Assembly: GCF_001894805.1 (NCBI RefSeq)
Contig: NZ_BCWX01000003.1
Span: 62,001-126,000 of the forward strand
Direction: 5' to 3'
DNA length: 64,000 bases
From: Rhodococcus globerulus NBRC 14531
GTDB lineage: Bacteria; Actinomycetota; Actinomycetes; Mycobacteriales; Mycobacteriaceae
Shown piece after piece: positions 28,005 to 37,031 of this stretch. Positions within the stretch are counted from its first letter, which is position 1. The number at the start of each line of letters is the position of its first letter. The notes under the pieces are model-generated. The model was not told the origin of the DNA. It was given only the letters and a program-made list of their open reading frames with translations, and did no database searches. A program made the position numbers and the translations under genes.

Positions 28005-28018
28005 AGGAACAGGTTCTA
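28005..28018. promoter_or_regulatory. KstR-like operator between SDR and cyp142
   Basis: AGGAACAGGTTCTA fits TnnAACnnGTTnnA except for the first base. It is 39 bases before the cyp142 start and 84 bases before the divergent SDR start. It supports KstR control of both units and is weaker than the kshA/hsaA boxes. Confidence 0.65.
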
Positions 28019-28056
28019 CTTGTTGAGGCAAGGGTTTCTCGAGAGAGGACGGCGAG

Positions 28057-29262
28057 ATGGCGAATCGGCCGAACTTCGACCTGATCGACGGGCGCTTCTA
28101 TTCCGGTGATCTCGGCGATGTGCGCGACGCATACGCGTGGATGCGTGAGCACGAACCCGTGTACCGAGACAGCGCGAACGGCATCACCGCCGCTGCAAGC
28201 TACGCCGCCGTCATCGCGGCCGAGCGAGACCCTGCGTTGTTCTCCAATGCCGGCGGCATCAGACCCGAAACCGGTCCGCTTCCGCAGATGATCGACATGG
28301 ACGATCCAGAGCACCTCACGCGTCGACGCCTCGTCAATGCCGGATTCACCAAAAGGAAGGTCGAAGCAAAACGCGATCGGATTCGACAGATCTGTGACCA
28401 GTTGATCGATGCTGTCTGTGAGAGCGGGGAAGCGGACTTCGTGGCCGATCTTGCCGCGCCGTTGCCGATGGCGGTCATCGGCGACATGCTCGGTGTGCGT
28501 CCGCAAGAACGTGCGGTGTTCCTGCGGTGGTCGGACGATTTGGTGAAAGCGCTGGGTAGTAACGCTTCCCCAGAGCAACTTCAGGCGATGATGGCGGCGT
28601 ACGTCGATTTCACCGAGTACATGACCCGGACGATCAGGGAGCGTCGGTCAGCCCCAGCAGACGACTTGATCAGCACGTTGATTCACAGCGAGATCGACGG
28701 AGAGGCGCTGTCGGACCAGGAAATTGTCAACGAGTCGTTGTTGATTCTGATCGGCGGCGACGAAACAACGCGCCACGTGCTCAGCGGAGGGATGGAACAA
28801 CTATTGCGCCACCCAAATCAGTACCGAACGCTGGCCGCCGACCCGGAGATGATTCCGTTGGCGATGGAAGAGATGCTGCGATGGTCGTCGCCGATCAAGA
28901 ACATGGCCCGCACACTTACCCGCGACACGGATTTTTTCGGTGCGCGTCTGAAAGCGGGAGAGAAGATGCTGCTGCTCTTCGAGTCGGCGAACTTCGACGA
29001 CGCTGTGTTCGTGGATGCGCCGCAGTTCGATATCGGTCGGACACCGAACCCACACGTCGCGTTCGGGTTCGGCACGCATTTCTGCTTGGGTAATCAGCTG
29101 GCGAGGCTGGAAGGAACGATCATGTTCGAGCAGCTTTTCCAGCGTTTACCGGGGATGGAACTGGCGACGGACGCACCACTACCGCGTCGCGCCGCCAACT
29201 TCGTGTCCGGCATCGAATCGATGCCGATACGATTCCCGCTCGCCAATCTGCTACCCGGGTAG
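28057..29262 (+). CDS. cyp142: cytochrome P450 CYP142, cholesterol side-chain oxidase
   Basis: A 401-residue P450 closely resembling mycobacterial CYP142, which oxidises the terminal C26/27 methyl of cholesterol or cholestenone to the acid before CoA activation. Shared stretches are SNAGGIRP, MIDMDDPEHL, PLPMAVIGDMLGVRP, LILIGGDETTRH (I helix), EEMLRW (ExxR) and the haem motif FGFGTHFCLG. The ATG follows GAGAGAGGACGG. It sits behind a KstR-like box. The last 12 bases overlap the convergent cupin gene in a palindrome containing both stop codons. Confidence 0.93.
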   Translation: MANRPNFDLIDGRFYSGDLGDVRDAYAWMREHEPVYRDSANGITAAASYAAVIAAERDPALFSNAGGIRPETGPLPQMIDMDDPEHLTRRRLVNAGFTKRKVEAKRDRIRQICDQLIDAVCESGEADFVADLAAPLPMAVIGDMLGVRPQERAVFLRWSDDLVKALGSNASPEQLQAMMAAYVDFTEYMTRTIRERRSAPADDLISTLIHSEIDGEALSDQEIVNESLLILIGGDETTRHVLSGGMEQLLRHPNQYRTLAADPEMIPLAMEEMLRWSSPIKNMARTLTRDTDFFGARLKAGEKMLLLFESANFDDAVFVDAPQFDIGRTPNPHVAFGFGTHFCLGNQLARLEGTIMFEQLFQRLPGMELATDAPLPRRAANFVSGIESMPIRFPLANLLPG

Positions 29263-29685
29263 TTGGCAGTTGGGCGCTGCCGCGTCCTCGGACAAGGGAC
29301 TGCCCGTGGGGTTGACGTAAACGACAAGGAGAACCAGGGGAGTGGTCTGCGAATTGTTGCCGATGTGAACGTGATCCGATCCGCTCGGTTCGATGAGGGT
29401 GTTACCGGTCTGATAGAAGCCGTCGACCGAGCAATCGGATCGGTAGTGGCTCAAGGTGCCGCCGGCAACGGCGGCGTACAGAACACCGTCGTGGAAGTGC
29501 CAGCCGGTGGATCCACCCGGGTCGACAGTGATTTTGCGCAGCACATAGTCCTTGTCGCCGAACGTCACCTGCCCGAGGATTTCGCCGTGCACTCCGGTGC
29601 TCGGTGTCGCCGACGCGACGGTGGGAGTCACCGCAAGACCGCAAGCTGCAGTCAGAGCAAGTAGAACTCGATGTCGTATACGCAT
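29251..29685 (-). CDS. secreted cupin-domain protein
   Basis: A 144-residue protein with a signal peptide (MRIRHRVLLALTAACGLAV, cleavage near ASA) and a single cupin barrel. Metal-binding residues are visible in GWHFHDG and DHVHIG. Two cysteines (SDCS, PNCQ) could form a disulphide outside the cell. The frame opens further upstream, but the ATG at 29685 puts the signal peptide at the very N-terminus. Function is unknown. Its stop codon lies inside the cyp142 3' end. Confidence 0.82.
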   Translation of the reverse strand: MRIRHRVLLALTAACGLAVTPTVASATPSTGVHGEILGQVTFGDKDYVLRKITVDPGGSTGWHFHDGVLYAAVAGGTLSHYRSDCSVDGFYQTGNTLIEPSGSDHVHIGNNSQTTPLVLLVVYVNPTGSPLSEDAAAPNCQLPG

Positions 29686-29871
29686 GAGCAGGCCTCTCGA
29701 ATGGGTGTGCTCATGAGTGTCCCCCGGCAATGCTTGAATTGTCGGATATTAGGGACTGTGGTTGTAAACAGTCAGGAGTATTACGCGGACAACGCAGTTG
29801 GTACGTGAAGTTCTGTTTCGGCAAACCCGTTCCTCGTCCGGAACGTTGCCTCCGAGGTGATGTCCGTGGTG

Positions 29872-30396
29872 TTACCCGTGCTCGGTGTGGGACTTTTCCG
29901 AGTCGGGACGATTGAACGCATCAGTTGCGGCACGGTGGTGCAGATCCGTCACCGTGGAAATCTGCTTTGATACCAGTGCATTGAGTTCGCGATGCTGGTC
30001 CTCGGTCTCGCCGGCCGGGATATCGCGCAGAACTTCCCACATCGCACTTTTTCCGCAGAGCGCGGTTCGCATGACTTCCAGGGCAGCTAGTTTCACGAGA
30101 CGACGCTGCCACAGTGCATCGATGTGAACCAGTTTTCTCAGCCGATTCAATCCCGCATCGATCACCGGATAGCGAGGTAGCGAAATTTCCTGAGTGTCTT
30201 CGATCAGTTGCAATAACTGTCCGATTTCGTACTCCAATTCGTTCGGCAGCGAATCCAGCCGTCCCTCCGCCCACGATCCGTAGGAGTCGACGAGCGATCT
30301 CGCGAGCTGTAGACCCAACATTGCACCACAGAGGTGTGTGACCAGGTAGGCCGTGGCGATGTGTTCCTCGGATGATCGAGATTGATTTCCGAACAT
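29872..30396 (-). CDS. hypothetical helical protein
   Basis: A 174-residue soluble, mostly helical protein with no motif I recognise. The middle is rich in Leu/Arg (DAGLNRLRKLVHIDALWQRR), and the tail is polar with several His. AAGGAAGGG lies 8 bases before the ATG, and composition is gene-like, so it is probably real. It is monocistronic, flanked by the cupin gene and a divergent membrane-protein gene. Confidence 0.65.
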   Translation of the reverse strand: MFGNQSRSSEEHIATAYLVTHLCGAMLGLQLARSLVDSYGSWAEGRLDSLPNELEYEIGQLLQLIEDTQEISLPRYPVIDAGLNRLRKLVHIDALWQRRLVKLAALEVMRTALCGKSAMWEVLRDIPAGETEDQHRELNALVSKQISTVTDLHHRAATDAFNRPDSEKSHTEHG

Positions 30397-30669
30397 GTTC
30401 GCCCTTCCTTGATGCTGTGTGCAGTGTTTTCCTTCGCGAGATGCTCGCGATCAGCTGAACGCGGTGGCGCCGATTTATGCGTGGAGCACGGCATATGTGG
30501 GATTGTGCTTGCTGATTCTTCGTTTGCCGACAGTGGCTTCAGGGTATTCCGAGAGTGGTGATCGCGGTAGAGCAACTAGCCGTGTGTATCCGTCGATACT
30601 ACAGTCGCGCGCGACTTGTCGGGACTTGATCGAGCGGCCCCTGGTTCGCGCACGACAAGGAGTGGAATC

Positions 30670-31296
30670 ATGTTTCGTCAGAATGCATCTCGGCACGAGA
30701 GGCATGAATCGTCTGCAGGCGATGCAGCCCCGGCAAATGACTACGCAGCCTCTGATCGCGCGGCGGTGCCGGTTCGAGAAACAACGCCTGGTCGGATGTG
30801 GGTGCCTCGCACCCGTGGTGCTGTCAGTGGCCTGGCCCTGATTCTGCTTGGACTCTGGGGAGCGTTGATACCGTTTGTGGGTCCGTACTTCTCGTTTTCT
30901 TTCACGCCGGATGAGGCGTGGACCTGGACTTCCGCTCGGGGTTGGCTCGAAGTGTTGCCGGGTGCAGTGACCGTGGTTGGCGGGATCCTGCTCTTGTTCA
31001 GCGCCAACCGCGCCGTCGCCGGCTTCGGCGCGTGGCTCGGTGTTGTCGGCGGCGCATGGTTCATCGTCGGACCGGTGCTGGCGCCCGTGCTGCACATCGG
31101 AGACCCTGGAAGCCCGACAGCAACCCGGCCCGGATTTCAGGCATTGCAACAGTTGGCGTTCTTCGAAGGCCTCGGTGCGGTGATCCTGTTTTTCGGCGCG
31201 GTCGCTGTCGGGCGTCTTTCCCTGCGAAGTCATCGAGACGTGCGACGCGCGCAGCGACTCGCAGATACGCACGTTGCAGATACACCAGCCCCATGA
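30670..31296 (+). CDS. hypothetical membrane protein, four predicted TM helices
   Basis: A 208-residue protein. A polar N-terminus of about 45 residues is followed by hydrophobic segments at roughly 50-70, 94-112, 118-140 and 163-182, and a basic tail (RLSLRSHRDVRRAQR). The ATG at 30670 follows AAGGAGTGG; the frame upstream has no ribosome site. I recognise no family. It is followed by a perfect 12-bp hairpin. Confidence 0.7.
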   Translation: MFRQNASRHERHESSAGDAAPANDYAASDRAAVPVRETTPGRMWVPRTRGAVSGLALILLGLWGALIPFVGPYFSFSFTPDEAWTWTSARGWLEVLPGAVTVVGGILLLFSANRAVAGFGAWLGVVGGAWFIVGPVLAPVLHIGDPGSPTATRPGFQALQQLAFFEGLGAVILFFGAVAVGRLSLRSHRDVRRAQRLADTHVADTPAP

Positions 31297-31307
31297 CGGC
31301 GAACTTC

Positions 31308-31335
31308 GACGGCATCATGAAGGCATGATGCCGTC
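31308..31335 (+). terminator. hairpin terminator after the membrane-protein gene
   Basis: GACGGCATCATG and CATGATGCCGTC form a perfect 12-bp stem with the 4-base loop AAGG, 12 bases past the stop codon. No long U run follows. Confidence 0.6.
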
Positions 31336-31425
31336 CACCCATTTCTTGCCGTTTGCCTGTCCCAGGCGAAGCTGAATCTGCTTGTCGAACATAGTCATCA
31401 GTGGAAGTGGATCGATCATCCCGCC

Positions 31426-31695
31426 ATGGAGCACGCTCAGCGAATTGCTGCCACTCCACTTTCGCTCGCAACGAGTGTTCTCGGCGGAATCGCCGCCGGT
31501 GCTGTGTTTCAACAAGTTTGGAAGCGTGTCGCGCACGAGGGCGAAGCGCCTGACCCGCACGATCTGACCAGGTCAAGCAAGGAGGTTCTCATTTCCGCAG
31601 CACTGCAGGGAGCAATTTTTGCAGTGGTCAAAGCGGCAGTGGATCGCATCGGTGCAAAAGGCTACCGCGCACTCGCACATGAGAATCCGGTCTGA
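31426..31695 (+). CDS. DUF4235 domain-containing small membrane protein
   Basis: An 89-residue protein with a GxxxG-rich hydrophobic N-terminal helix (SVLGGIAAGAVFQQVWKRV) and a second helix (VLISAALQGAIFAVVKAAVDR), the usual layout of DUF4235 proteins in actinobacteria. Function is unknown. The start is uncertain because the ribosome site is weak. It lies 45 bases before the TspO gene and could be co-transcribed with it. Confidence 0.75.
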   Translation: MEHAQRIAATPLSLATSVLGGIAAGAVFQQVWKRVAHEGEAPDPHDLTRSSKEVLISAALQGAIFAVVKAAVDRIGAKGYRALAHENPV

Positions 31696-31740
31696 CTTCG
31701 GCTTCACCGCGACCACACCGACGACGGTAGGGATAGATTG

Positions 31741-32244
31741 ATGAGCGAACAGCTACTGAACCGGCTTCCGAAGAATTTGGCGAGGACCGGAGCGTTTACC
31801 ACCCTCACGGCTCTCGTCGGGTCTGCGGCCGGCCGTAGCCCCGAAAAAACATCGTGGTTCAGGAACTTGCGCAAGCCGGCATTTCAACCGCCGGCCGTTG
31901 TTTTTCCGGTCGTATGGACCGCCTTGTATGCCGATATTGCTGTCAGTTCCGCCATTGCACTTGATCGACTCCAAGAGGAGGGAGACCGTGCCGATGAACG
32001 AAGGTTGGCACTGGCACTACTGGCTAACCTCGCCGTCAATGCAGGCTGGAGTTGGGTCTTCTTTCGCTCACATCGACTCGCTGCTGCACCCGTCATCGCG
32101 GCAGCCCTAGCTGTCAGTAGTTCTGATCTGGCGATGCGAGTTGGGCGCGTCGACCGCTCTGCGGGCCTTGCACTGGTTCCGTATCCGCTGTGGTGCTCGT
32201 TCGCCACAGTCCTCTCTGCTGCAATCTGGAGAAACAATCGCTAA
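31741..32244 (+). CDS. TspO/MBR family protein
   Basis: A 167-residue translocator-protein (peripheral benzodiazepine receptor) homologue with about five membrane helices. The family stretch WFRNLRKPAFQPPAVVFPVVW is followed by TALYADIAVS and by NAGWSWVFFRSHR. TspO proteins bind tetrapyrroles and are linked to stress responses; which ligand applies here is unknown. Its stop lies one base before a 44-bp repeat that is shared with the start of the SRPBCC gene at 38067. Confidence 0.85.
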   Translation: MSEQLLNRLPKNLARTGAFTTLTALVGSAAGRSPEKTSWFRNLRKPAFQPPAVVFPVVWTALYADIAVSSAIALDRLQEEGDRADERRLALALLANLAVNAGWSWVFFRSHRLAAAPVIAAALAVSSSDLAMRVGRVDRSAGLALVPYPLWCSFATVLSAAIWRNNR

Positions 32245-32245
32245 A

Positions 32246-32289
32246 AGTAGGATTGCGAGATGCACAAAGTTGCTAGTCGACGCCGGAGT
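32246..32289 (+). repeat. 44-bp direct repeat, copy A
   Basis: Identical to 38053-38096 at 43 of 44 bases. It contains a TAGGAT -10-like hexamer and the first ten codons of the SRPBCC gene found intact at 38067. Confidence 0.9.
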
Positions 32290-32325
32290 GGAGCGAAATC
32301 GACTGCAACAGTTGTGGAATCGTAA
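32260..32325 (+). pseudogene. 5' fragment of a duplicated SRPBCC-type gene
   Basis: The first ten codons (MHKVASRRRS) match the intact gene at 38067-38423. The sequence then diverges and stops after 21 codons. It carries the duplicated promoter-like TAGGAT 6 bases before the ATG, so a short transcript may still be made. It marks one end of a rearranged or inserted segment. Confidence 0.65.
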
Positions 32326-32578
32326 TGTGTCTCAGAAACCCGTCTCACCTTCTTCGGTGCCACCAGAGCGCCAGGATCACGTTTTCTACGTTGATCGGGA
32401 CGGTGACGGCGCAGATGGTTGGGGATGCTTCTGATTCGCGGCGACAAGTCGTATGAAACACGAAGCGATTGCGCCGTACGACAGTGCTGATGCTCAAGAT
32501 TTCAATCCAGATCCGTTGCTACGGAATCATTCTCGAACCGGTTGCGGGTGGGGTCAGGTTGCCGGCTGACGATGCCTC
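32326..32578. other. intergenic, no feature recognised
   Basis: About 250 bases between the duplicated gene fragment and the end of the sugar-dehydrogenase-like gene. No open frame with family features, strong hairpin or repeat was found. Confidence 0.4.
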
Positions 32579-33679
32579 TTACCGCATGCTTGGATGCACA
32601 CGGAGGATGCGGTCGTCCTCGGGACCCGGTTCGCCGCGGCCATCGGTGTTGTTGGTGATGAGCCACAGGTCCCCGTCCGGGGACTCGGCGACATCGCGGA
32701 TGCGGCCGTACTCGCCGCTGAAATAGTCGGTCGAAGTGGCAGGGTGGGCGCTCGGGACAGCTCGCAGGACCTGACCGCGGAGATTGGCGATGAACAGTGT
32801 CCCTTCAATGTTGACCATGCCACTGGGGCTGGCCTCGCTGGGCTCCCACTGCTGTACGGGGTCGGTGAAACCGTCGGTGTCGGCGATGCCTTCGACAGTA
32901 GGCCACCCGTAGTTGCTGCCGGGGGTGATGATGTTCAGTTCGTCCCAGGTGTCTTGTCCGAATTCGGTGGCGAACATCGTTCCGTCGTCAGACCAGGCCA
33001 GACCCTGAGGGTTGCGGTGCCCGTAGCTGTAGGTGAGTGAGTCCGGGAACGGGTTGTCTTCGGGGACATCACCGTCGGGGGTCATCCGTAAAATCTTCCC
33101 GGCAAGGGAGGCTGGGTCCTGTGCGGTGCCGCGCTGTCCGGCATCACCTGTTGCGGCGTACAGCATTTCGTCGGGGCCGAACGCGATCCGTCCGCCGTCG
33201 TGCCATCCGGCGGCCGGGATCTGATCGATGATGGTCTGTGGTTCGCCGAGCGAGAGTGATCCGGCTGTTCCGGTCACGGAATACCGCTGGATGCGGTTTC
33301 CACTCGATGCTGTGGAATACACGTACAGCCGACTCTGATCGTCGACCGCCATACCCAGGAGACCACCTTCGCCGCTGCCGGTGACGCCTGTGACCGTTCC
33401 GATTTCGCGTGCGGTGCCGTCCTCTGCGAGTTCGAGGATTCGCGCGCTGTCGCGTTCGCTGACCAGGGGTGTGCCGTCGAGGAACACCACCGACCACGGG
33501 GCTTGCAGGTTTGTCGTGACGTGGGAGGGCACGGATGTCCCGAGAGACGGGTGCGCCGTTGAGTGAGAGGAAGTAGAGGTCGTCGCGGAGGGTATGGGCT
33601 GCGCGGTGCACGAGGCCAGGAGAGCGCCCACAGTGAGTCCTGCGGCGATAAATGTGTACCGGGATGATGTGCGGGTCAT
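32579..33679 (-). CDS. PQQ-dependent sugar dehydrogenase family lipoprotein
   Basis: A 366-residue exported lipoprotein with a signal peptide ending in the lipobox LLAS-C (Cys near 24) and a Ser/Thr-rich linker. A six-bladed beta-propeller of the soluble glucose/sorbosone dehydrogenase family follows: APWSVVFLDG, GEGGLLGMAVD, GWHDGGRIAFGPD, GHRNPQGLAW, GSNYGWPTVEG. It would oxidise a sugar or aldehyde outside the membrane with PQQ. Many homologues have no proven activity. The ATG is at 33679. Confidence 0.87.
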   Translation of the reverse strand: MTRTSSRYTFIAAGLTVGALLASCTAQPIPSATTSTSSHSTAHPSLGTSVPSHVTTNLQAPWSVVFLDGTPLVSERDSARILELAEDGTAREIGTVTGVTGSGEGGLLGMAVDDQSRLYVYSTASSGNRIQRYSVTGTAGSLSLGEPQTIIDQIPAAGWHDGGRIAFGPDEMLYAATGDAGQRGTAQDPASLAGKILRMTPDGDVPEDNPFPDSLTYSYGHRNPQGLAWSDDGTMFATEFGQDTWDELNIITPGSNYGWPTVEGIADTDGFTDPVQQWEPSEASPSGMVNIEGTLFIANLRGQVLRAVPSAHPATSTDYFSGEYGRIRDVAESPDGDLWLITNNTDGRGEPGPEDDRILRVHPSMR

Positions 33680-33884
33680 AGCTCTCCATGTTTGCCGCGG
33701 ATTCGCGGTCGGTGTGGATGGTCAGGATGGGTGTCGCCGTCACGTTGTCGCCGCGAGGCGGGGGTCGATGTGTGCGGCAGAGTTGTTCGGATTCGTTTTC
33801 GAAATCAATAGTGGCGAAGTATCTCTCGGGGTTCAGCACATCTGGCAGCCTGTGCCCGTGGGCAGAAGTTTGTTGGCTCGGTAT

Positions 33885-34397
33885 CTACTGCTGGTGGACC
33901 ACTTCGGCGGTGACGTCTCCGCCCTCGAGGCGGCTCAGCTGCTCGACGGGTCCGTCGTAGGTGCCCAGGTGAATGGTCTGATCCGAGTAGCCGATGCCGT
34001 CGGTGTCGTAGTAGAAGCCGATATTCCCCCACGGTGCGTAATAGATGAGATCACCGTCCTCGGGGTCGGATCCAGGCGAGCGGTCTGTCTCCAGTTTTCG
34101 GGGCAGTTGGCTGATCTTTTCCCTTCCCGCGAATTCTTCGACTGACAATGTGAGTGGAAGCATCGAGAGGAAATCACGGGTTGTGGGATTGTCCGATTCG
34201 ATCGTGACGTCGACTGCAGTTTCACCCGAGGTGAAGCGCACTACGGTTCCTTCGGCAGAACTGCTAGCAGAAGCGATGCCAGGTGGGAAGGTGGCGGAAA
34301 TTGCCGACGTCGAGGAGGCGGGCCCCGCAGGGGTCGTGCATCCGGCGGCGGCGAACACGATTGCCGCTGATCCTGTGATGAGGAGCTTTCGTCGCAT
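33885..34397 (-). CDS. cyclophilin-like fold lipoprotein
   Basis: A 170-residue protein with a lipoprotein signal (MRRKLLITGSAAIVFAAAGC) and a low-complexity Ser/Thr/Ala linker. Its domain has the pattern of cyclophilin-like proteins: MLPLTLSVEEF, GREKISQLP, PEDGDLIYYAPWGNIGFYY and HLGTYDG. Prolyl-isomerase activity is not expected from the family. AGAAGGAAAA precedes the ATG at 34397. It is followed on the same strand by the PQQ-type lipoprotein gene. Confidence 0.82.
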   Translation of the reverse strand: MRRKLLITGSAAIVFAAAGCTTPAGPASSTSAISATFPPGIASASSSAEGTVVRFTSGETAVDVTIESDNPTTRDFLSMLPLTLSVEEFAGREKISQLPRKLETDRSPGSDPEDGDLIYYAPWGNIGFYYDTDGIGYSDQTIHLGTYDGPVEQLSRLEGGDVTAEVVHQQ

Positions 34398-34460
34398 CGT
34401 TTTCCTTCTTCTCGGTTGCAGTTCACAGGTTCGGCCCGCAGTGAACGGGACCATCGCCTA

Positions 34461-34493
34461 GGTGTGGCCGAAGTTCTGCCCTCCGGCCACACC
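34461..34493 (-). terminator. hairpin terminator after the alcohol dehydrogenase gene
   Basis: GGTGTGGCCG (34461-34470) and CGGCCACACC (34484-34493) form a perfect 10-bp stem, 14 bases past the stop of the minus-strand ADH gene. Confidence 0.65.
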
Positions 34494-34506
34494 GGAAACG
34501 TGGGGT

Positions 34507-35550
34507 CTAGACGAGGGTCGCAGTATCGATGACGAACCGGTACCGAACATCGGAGGCAAGGACGCGTTCGTAGGCATCGTTGATCTGATCGGCGGCGATG
34601 AGTTCGGTTTCGGGAGCGATGCCGTGCTCGGCGCAGAAGTCGAGCATTTCCTGGGTCTCGCGGATGCCGCCGATCGCAGACCCGGCGAAGGAGCGTCGCC
34701 CCAGGATCAGCGAAAATACGTTCACCGGAAGCGGTTCCGGCGGTGCGCCGACGTTGACAAGGGAACCGTCGAGCGTCAGCAACTTCAGGTAGGAGCTGAT
34801 ATCGATTTGTGCGCTGACGGTGTTCACGATCAGATCGAAGGTGTCTGCGAGATCGAGGAACGTTGCCGGGTCACTGGTGGCGTAGTAGTGATCTGCACCT
34901 AGACGCAAGCCGTCGTCCTTCTTGCTCAGCGTCTGGGACAGGACGGTGACATCGGCCCCCAGCGCGTGTGCGATCTGGACGGCCATGTGGCCGAGTCCAC
35001 CCATCCCCACGATGGCAACTTTCTTGCCGGGGCCGGCGCCCCAATGTTCGAGTGGTGAGTAGGTGGTGATGCCGGCGCACAGCAGTGGGGCGGCCGCTGC
35101 GAGGTCGATGCTCACCGGAACGCGAAGGACGAAGTCTTCGTCGACGACGACGTGGGTGGAGTACCCGCCCTGGGTGATCGTGCCGTCGCGGTCCACGCTG
35201 CCGTAGGTCGCGATGTTGCCTTCGCGGCAGTACTGCTCATCGCCGCCACGGCAGTTGACGCATTCGCGGCACGAGTTGACCATGCAGCCGACACCCACAC
35301 GATCACCGACGGCGTGCTTGGTGACGGCGCAGCCCACTTCGGTGACGATGCCGGCGATTTCGTGGCCGGGGGCGAGGGGGTAGTTCTGGGGGCCCCAATC
35401 TCCGCGGACGGTGTGGATGTCCGAGTGGCAGATTCCGGCGTACTTGATTTCGATGAGCACGTCACTCGGGCCGACGTCGCGGCGTTCGATGTGTGTGCGG
35501 CGTAAGGGTTCGGTTGCAGACGGGGCGGCGTAGGCGGTGACGGTGTGCAT
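34507..35550 (-). CDS. zinc-dependent alcohol dehydrogenase (NAD(P), cinnamyl-ADH type)
   Basis: A 347-residue medium-chain dehydrogenase. Catalytic zinc ligands appear in GICHSDIHT and GHEIAG. The structural-zinc cysteines are in [15 protein letters not shown], and the Rossmann motif GMGGLGH lies near 180. The layout matches the broad-substrate YahK/AdhC group, which reduces aldehydes. The ATG follows AGGAGATAG. It is 46 bases after an MFS gene on the same strand and faces a divergent XRE regulator, so the three probably respond to one stimulus. Confidence 0.93.
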   Translation of the reverse strand: MHTVTAYAAPSATEPLRRTHIERRDVGPSDVLIEIKYAGICHSDIHTVRGDWGPQNYPLAPGHEIAGIVTEVGCAVTKHAVGDRVGVGCMVNSCRECVNCRGGDEQYCREGNIATYGSVDRDGTITQGGYSTHVVVDEDFVLRVPVSIDLAAAAPLLCAGITTYSPLEHWGAGPGKKVAIVGMGGLGHMAVQIAHALGADVTVLSQTLSKKDDGLRLGADHYYATSDPATFLDLADTFDLIVNTVSAQIDISSYLKLLTLDGSLVNVGAPPEPLPVNVFSLILGRRSFAGSAIGGIRETQEMLDFCAEHGIAPETELIAADQINDAYERVLASDVRYRFVIDTATLV

Positions 35551-35596
35551 GTTCTATCTCCTGGTGTGTGGTCAGTCGGATGAGTGTGACGGTGGG

Positions 35597-36868
35597 CTAT
35601 CGGGCGGGGAATGCTGTGCGGCGGGCAGTGAATGCGATGGAGACGGCGATTGCGGTGAGCCCGATCATGAGGAAAGGCAGGGCCATTCCGTCGAAGGTGC
35701 TCACGAGTACGGCACCCAGGACTCCGGCCGCGAAGATGGCGACATTGAACGCGACCCCGAGCATGGAGTTGGCGATGTCTGCGTTCTCGCCGCTTGCTGC
35801 GCTGATGGCTGTTTGCAGCTGTGGCGCCGCGCCGCCGAAGGCGACTCCCCAGAGAACAACGGCGACGAGCACCGCAGCGGGCGAGTGGCTTCCGGCAACG
35901 AAAACTACACCTGCGGTGAGGAAGAGGAAGAGGCTGCCTAAAATCAGTGGCCGAGGGACACGGTCGATGAGGGCGCCGGTGATCGCGATGCCGATCAGTG
36001 CGGAAACCCCGAACACCATCAGAGCCACGTCTACGGAGATCGGCACATTCGCGGTCCGTAGATAGGTCGCGATGTAGGTGTAGAGCGTGTTGTGCGCGAG
36101 CATCCATGCAAAAATGACGACGAGTATGACGGTGACGCCGGGAATGGCAAACACCCGCACGAGGGGGACGCGTGATTCCGCAGGTTGCCCTGGGGCGTCG
36201 GGAACGATCGTCAGGGCGAGGACGGCGGTGACAATAGTCAATACGGAGATGACTCCGAAAGACCAGCGCCAGTCGAATGTTGTGCCCAGCCACGATCCGA
36301 AAGGCGTTCCTATGGCCAAGCCGAGGGGTGTGCCGATCGAGGCAATGGTGAGGGCTCGCCCGGCAAGTTCCGGGGCGGTGATGCGGCGTGCATATCCTGC
36401 GAGCATTCCCCACACCAGACCGGAGAAAGCGCCGGCTGCGAACCTCGCCGTCAACGTCGCCGCGATATCCGGGGAGAACACGGCGATGGTGTTGGCGATC
36501 AGGAATCCCAGGATGCCGACGAGGAACACAGGTTTGCGTCGCATGCCGCGGGTGAATGCTATGGCCGGGATGGTGAGGACCACGGTACCCAGAGCGTAGG
36601 CGCTGACCAGCTGTCCCGCGGTCCCTTCGGCGATGTTGAGGCCGCCCGCGATTTGCGGCAGGAGCCCGGCGGGCATCGTTTCGGTGGTGATGAGGATGAA
36701 CCCCATGAGCGCCATGACGAGCAGTGCATGCAACGGTAGGCGGCCGTGTGGATACGACGAGTCCACGAGTCTGGCCGGCATCGATGTGGTTGGCTCGACG
36801 ATACCGTCGTTGGAAGTGGATTGCGTTAGTACGCTTACGGTTTCGATCGACTCGGTGTCTGAATTCAA
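35597..36868 (-). CDS. MFS transporter (DHA1 family)
   Basis: A 423-residue transporter (if starting at 36868) with about twelve membrane helices. The first helix has the DHA1-type pattern FILITTETMPAGLLPQI, followed by AGQLVSAYALGTVV. The start is uncertain: TTG at 36868 has AAGGAAG upstream, while the ATG at 36781 has no ribosome site but leaves a normal-length protein. It is first in an operon with the zinc alcohol dehydrogenase and is divergent from an XRE/MmyB-like regulator. Efflux of a toxic aldehyde or related compound is a guess. Confidence 0.87.
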   Translation of the reverse strand: MNSDTESIETVSVLTQSTSNDGIVEPTTSMPARLVDSSYPHGRLPLHALLVMALMGFILITTETMPAGLLPQIAGGLNIAEGTAGQLVSAYALGTVVLTIPAIAFTRGMRRKPVFLVGILGFLIANTIAVFSPDIAATLTARFAAGAFSGLVWGMLAGYARRITAPELAGRALTIASIGTPLGLAIGTPFGSWLGTTFDWRWSFGVISVLTIVTAVLALTIVPDAPGQPAESRVPLVRVFAIPGVTVILVVIFAWMLAHNTLYTYIATYLRTANVPISVDVALMVFGVSALIGIAITGALIDRVPRPLILGSLFLFLTAGVVFVAGSHSPAAVLVAVVLWGVAFGGAAPQLQTAISAASGENADIANSMLGVAFNVAIFAAGVLGAVLVSTFDGMALPFLMIGLTAIAVSIAFTARRTAFPAR

Positions 36869-36962
36869 GGTGGGTTCGTTTCTTCCTTGTGGACGGCCGC
36901 TGAAAGTCGCAGGCGAGACCTTCGTCTCTCGATCACCAGCACACCACTCATTGCGCACAGGT

Positions 36963-37000
36963 GGGAGTCCCGGTTGGTGGGGGTACTACAAGGGACTCCC
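36963..37000. promoter_or_regulatory. putative operator: GGGAGTCCC/GGGACTCCC inverted repeat
   Basis: GGGAGTCCC (36963-36971) and GGGACTCCC (36992-37000) are perfect inverted copies, centre-to-centre 29 bp. They lie 32 bases before the XRE regulator start, in the divergent region with the MFS/ADH operon. Binding by that regulator is inferred. Confidence 0.55.
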
Positions 37001-37031
37001 TCGACACCGGGACCTCGACTAGCGTCGACGT

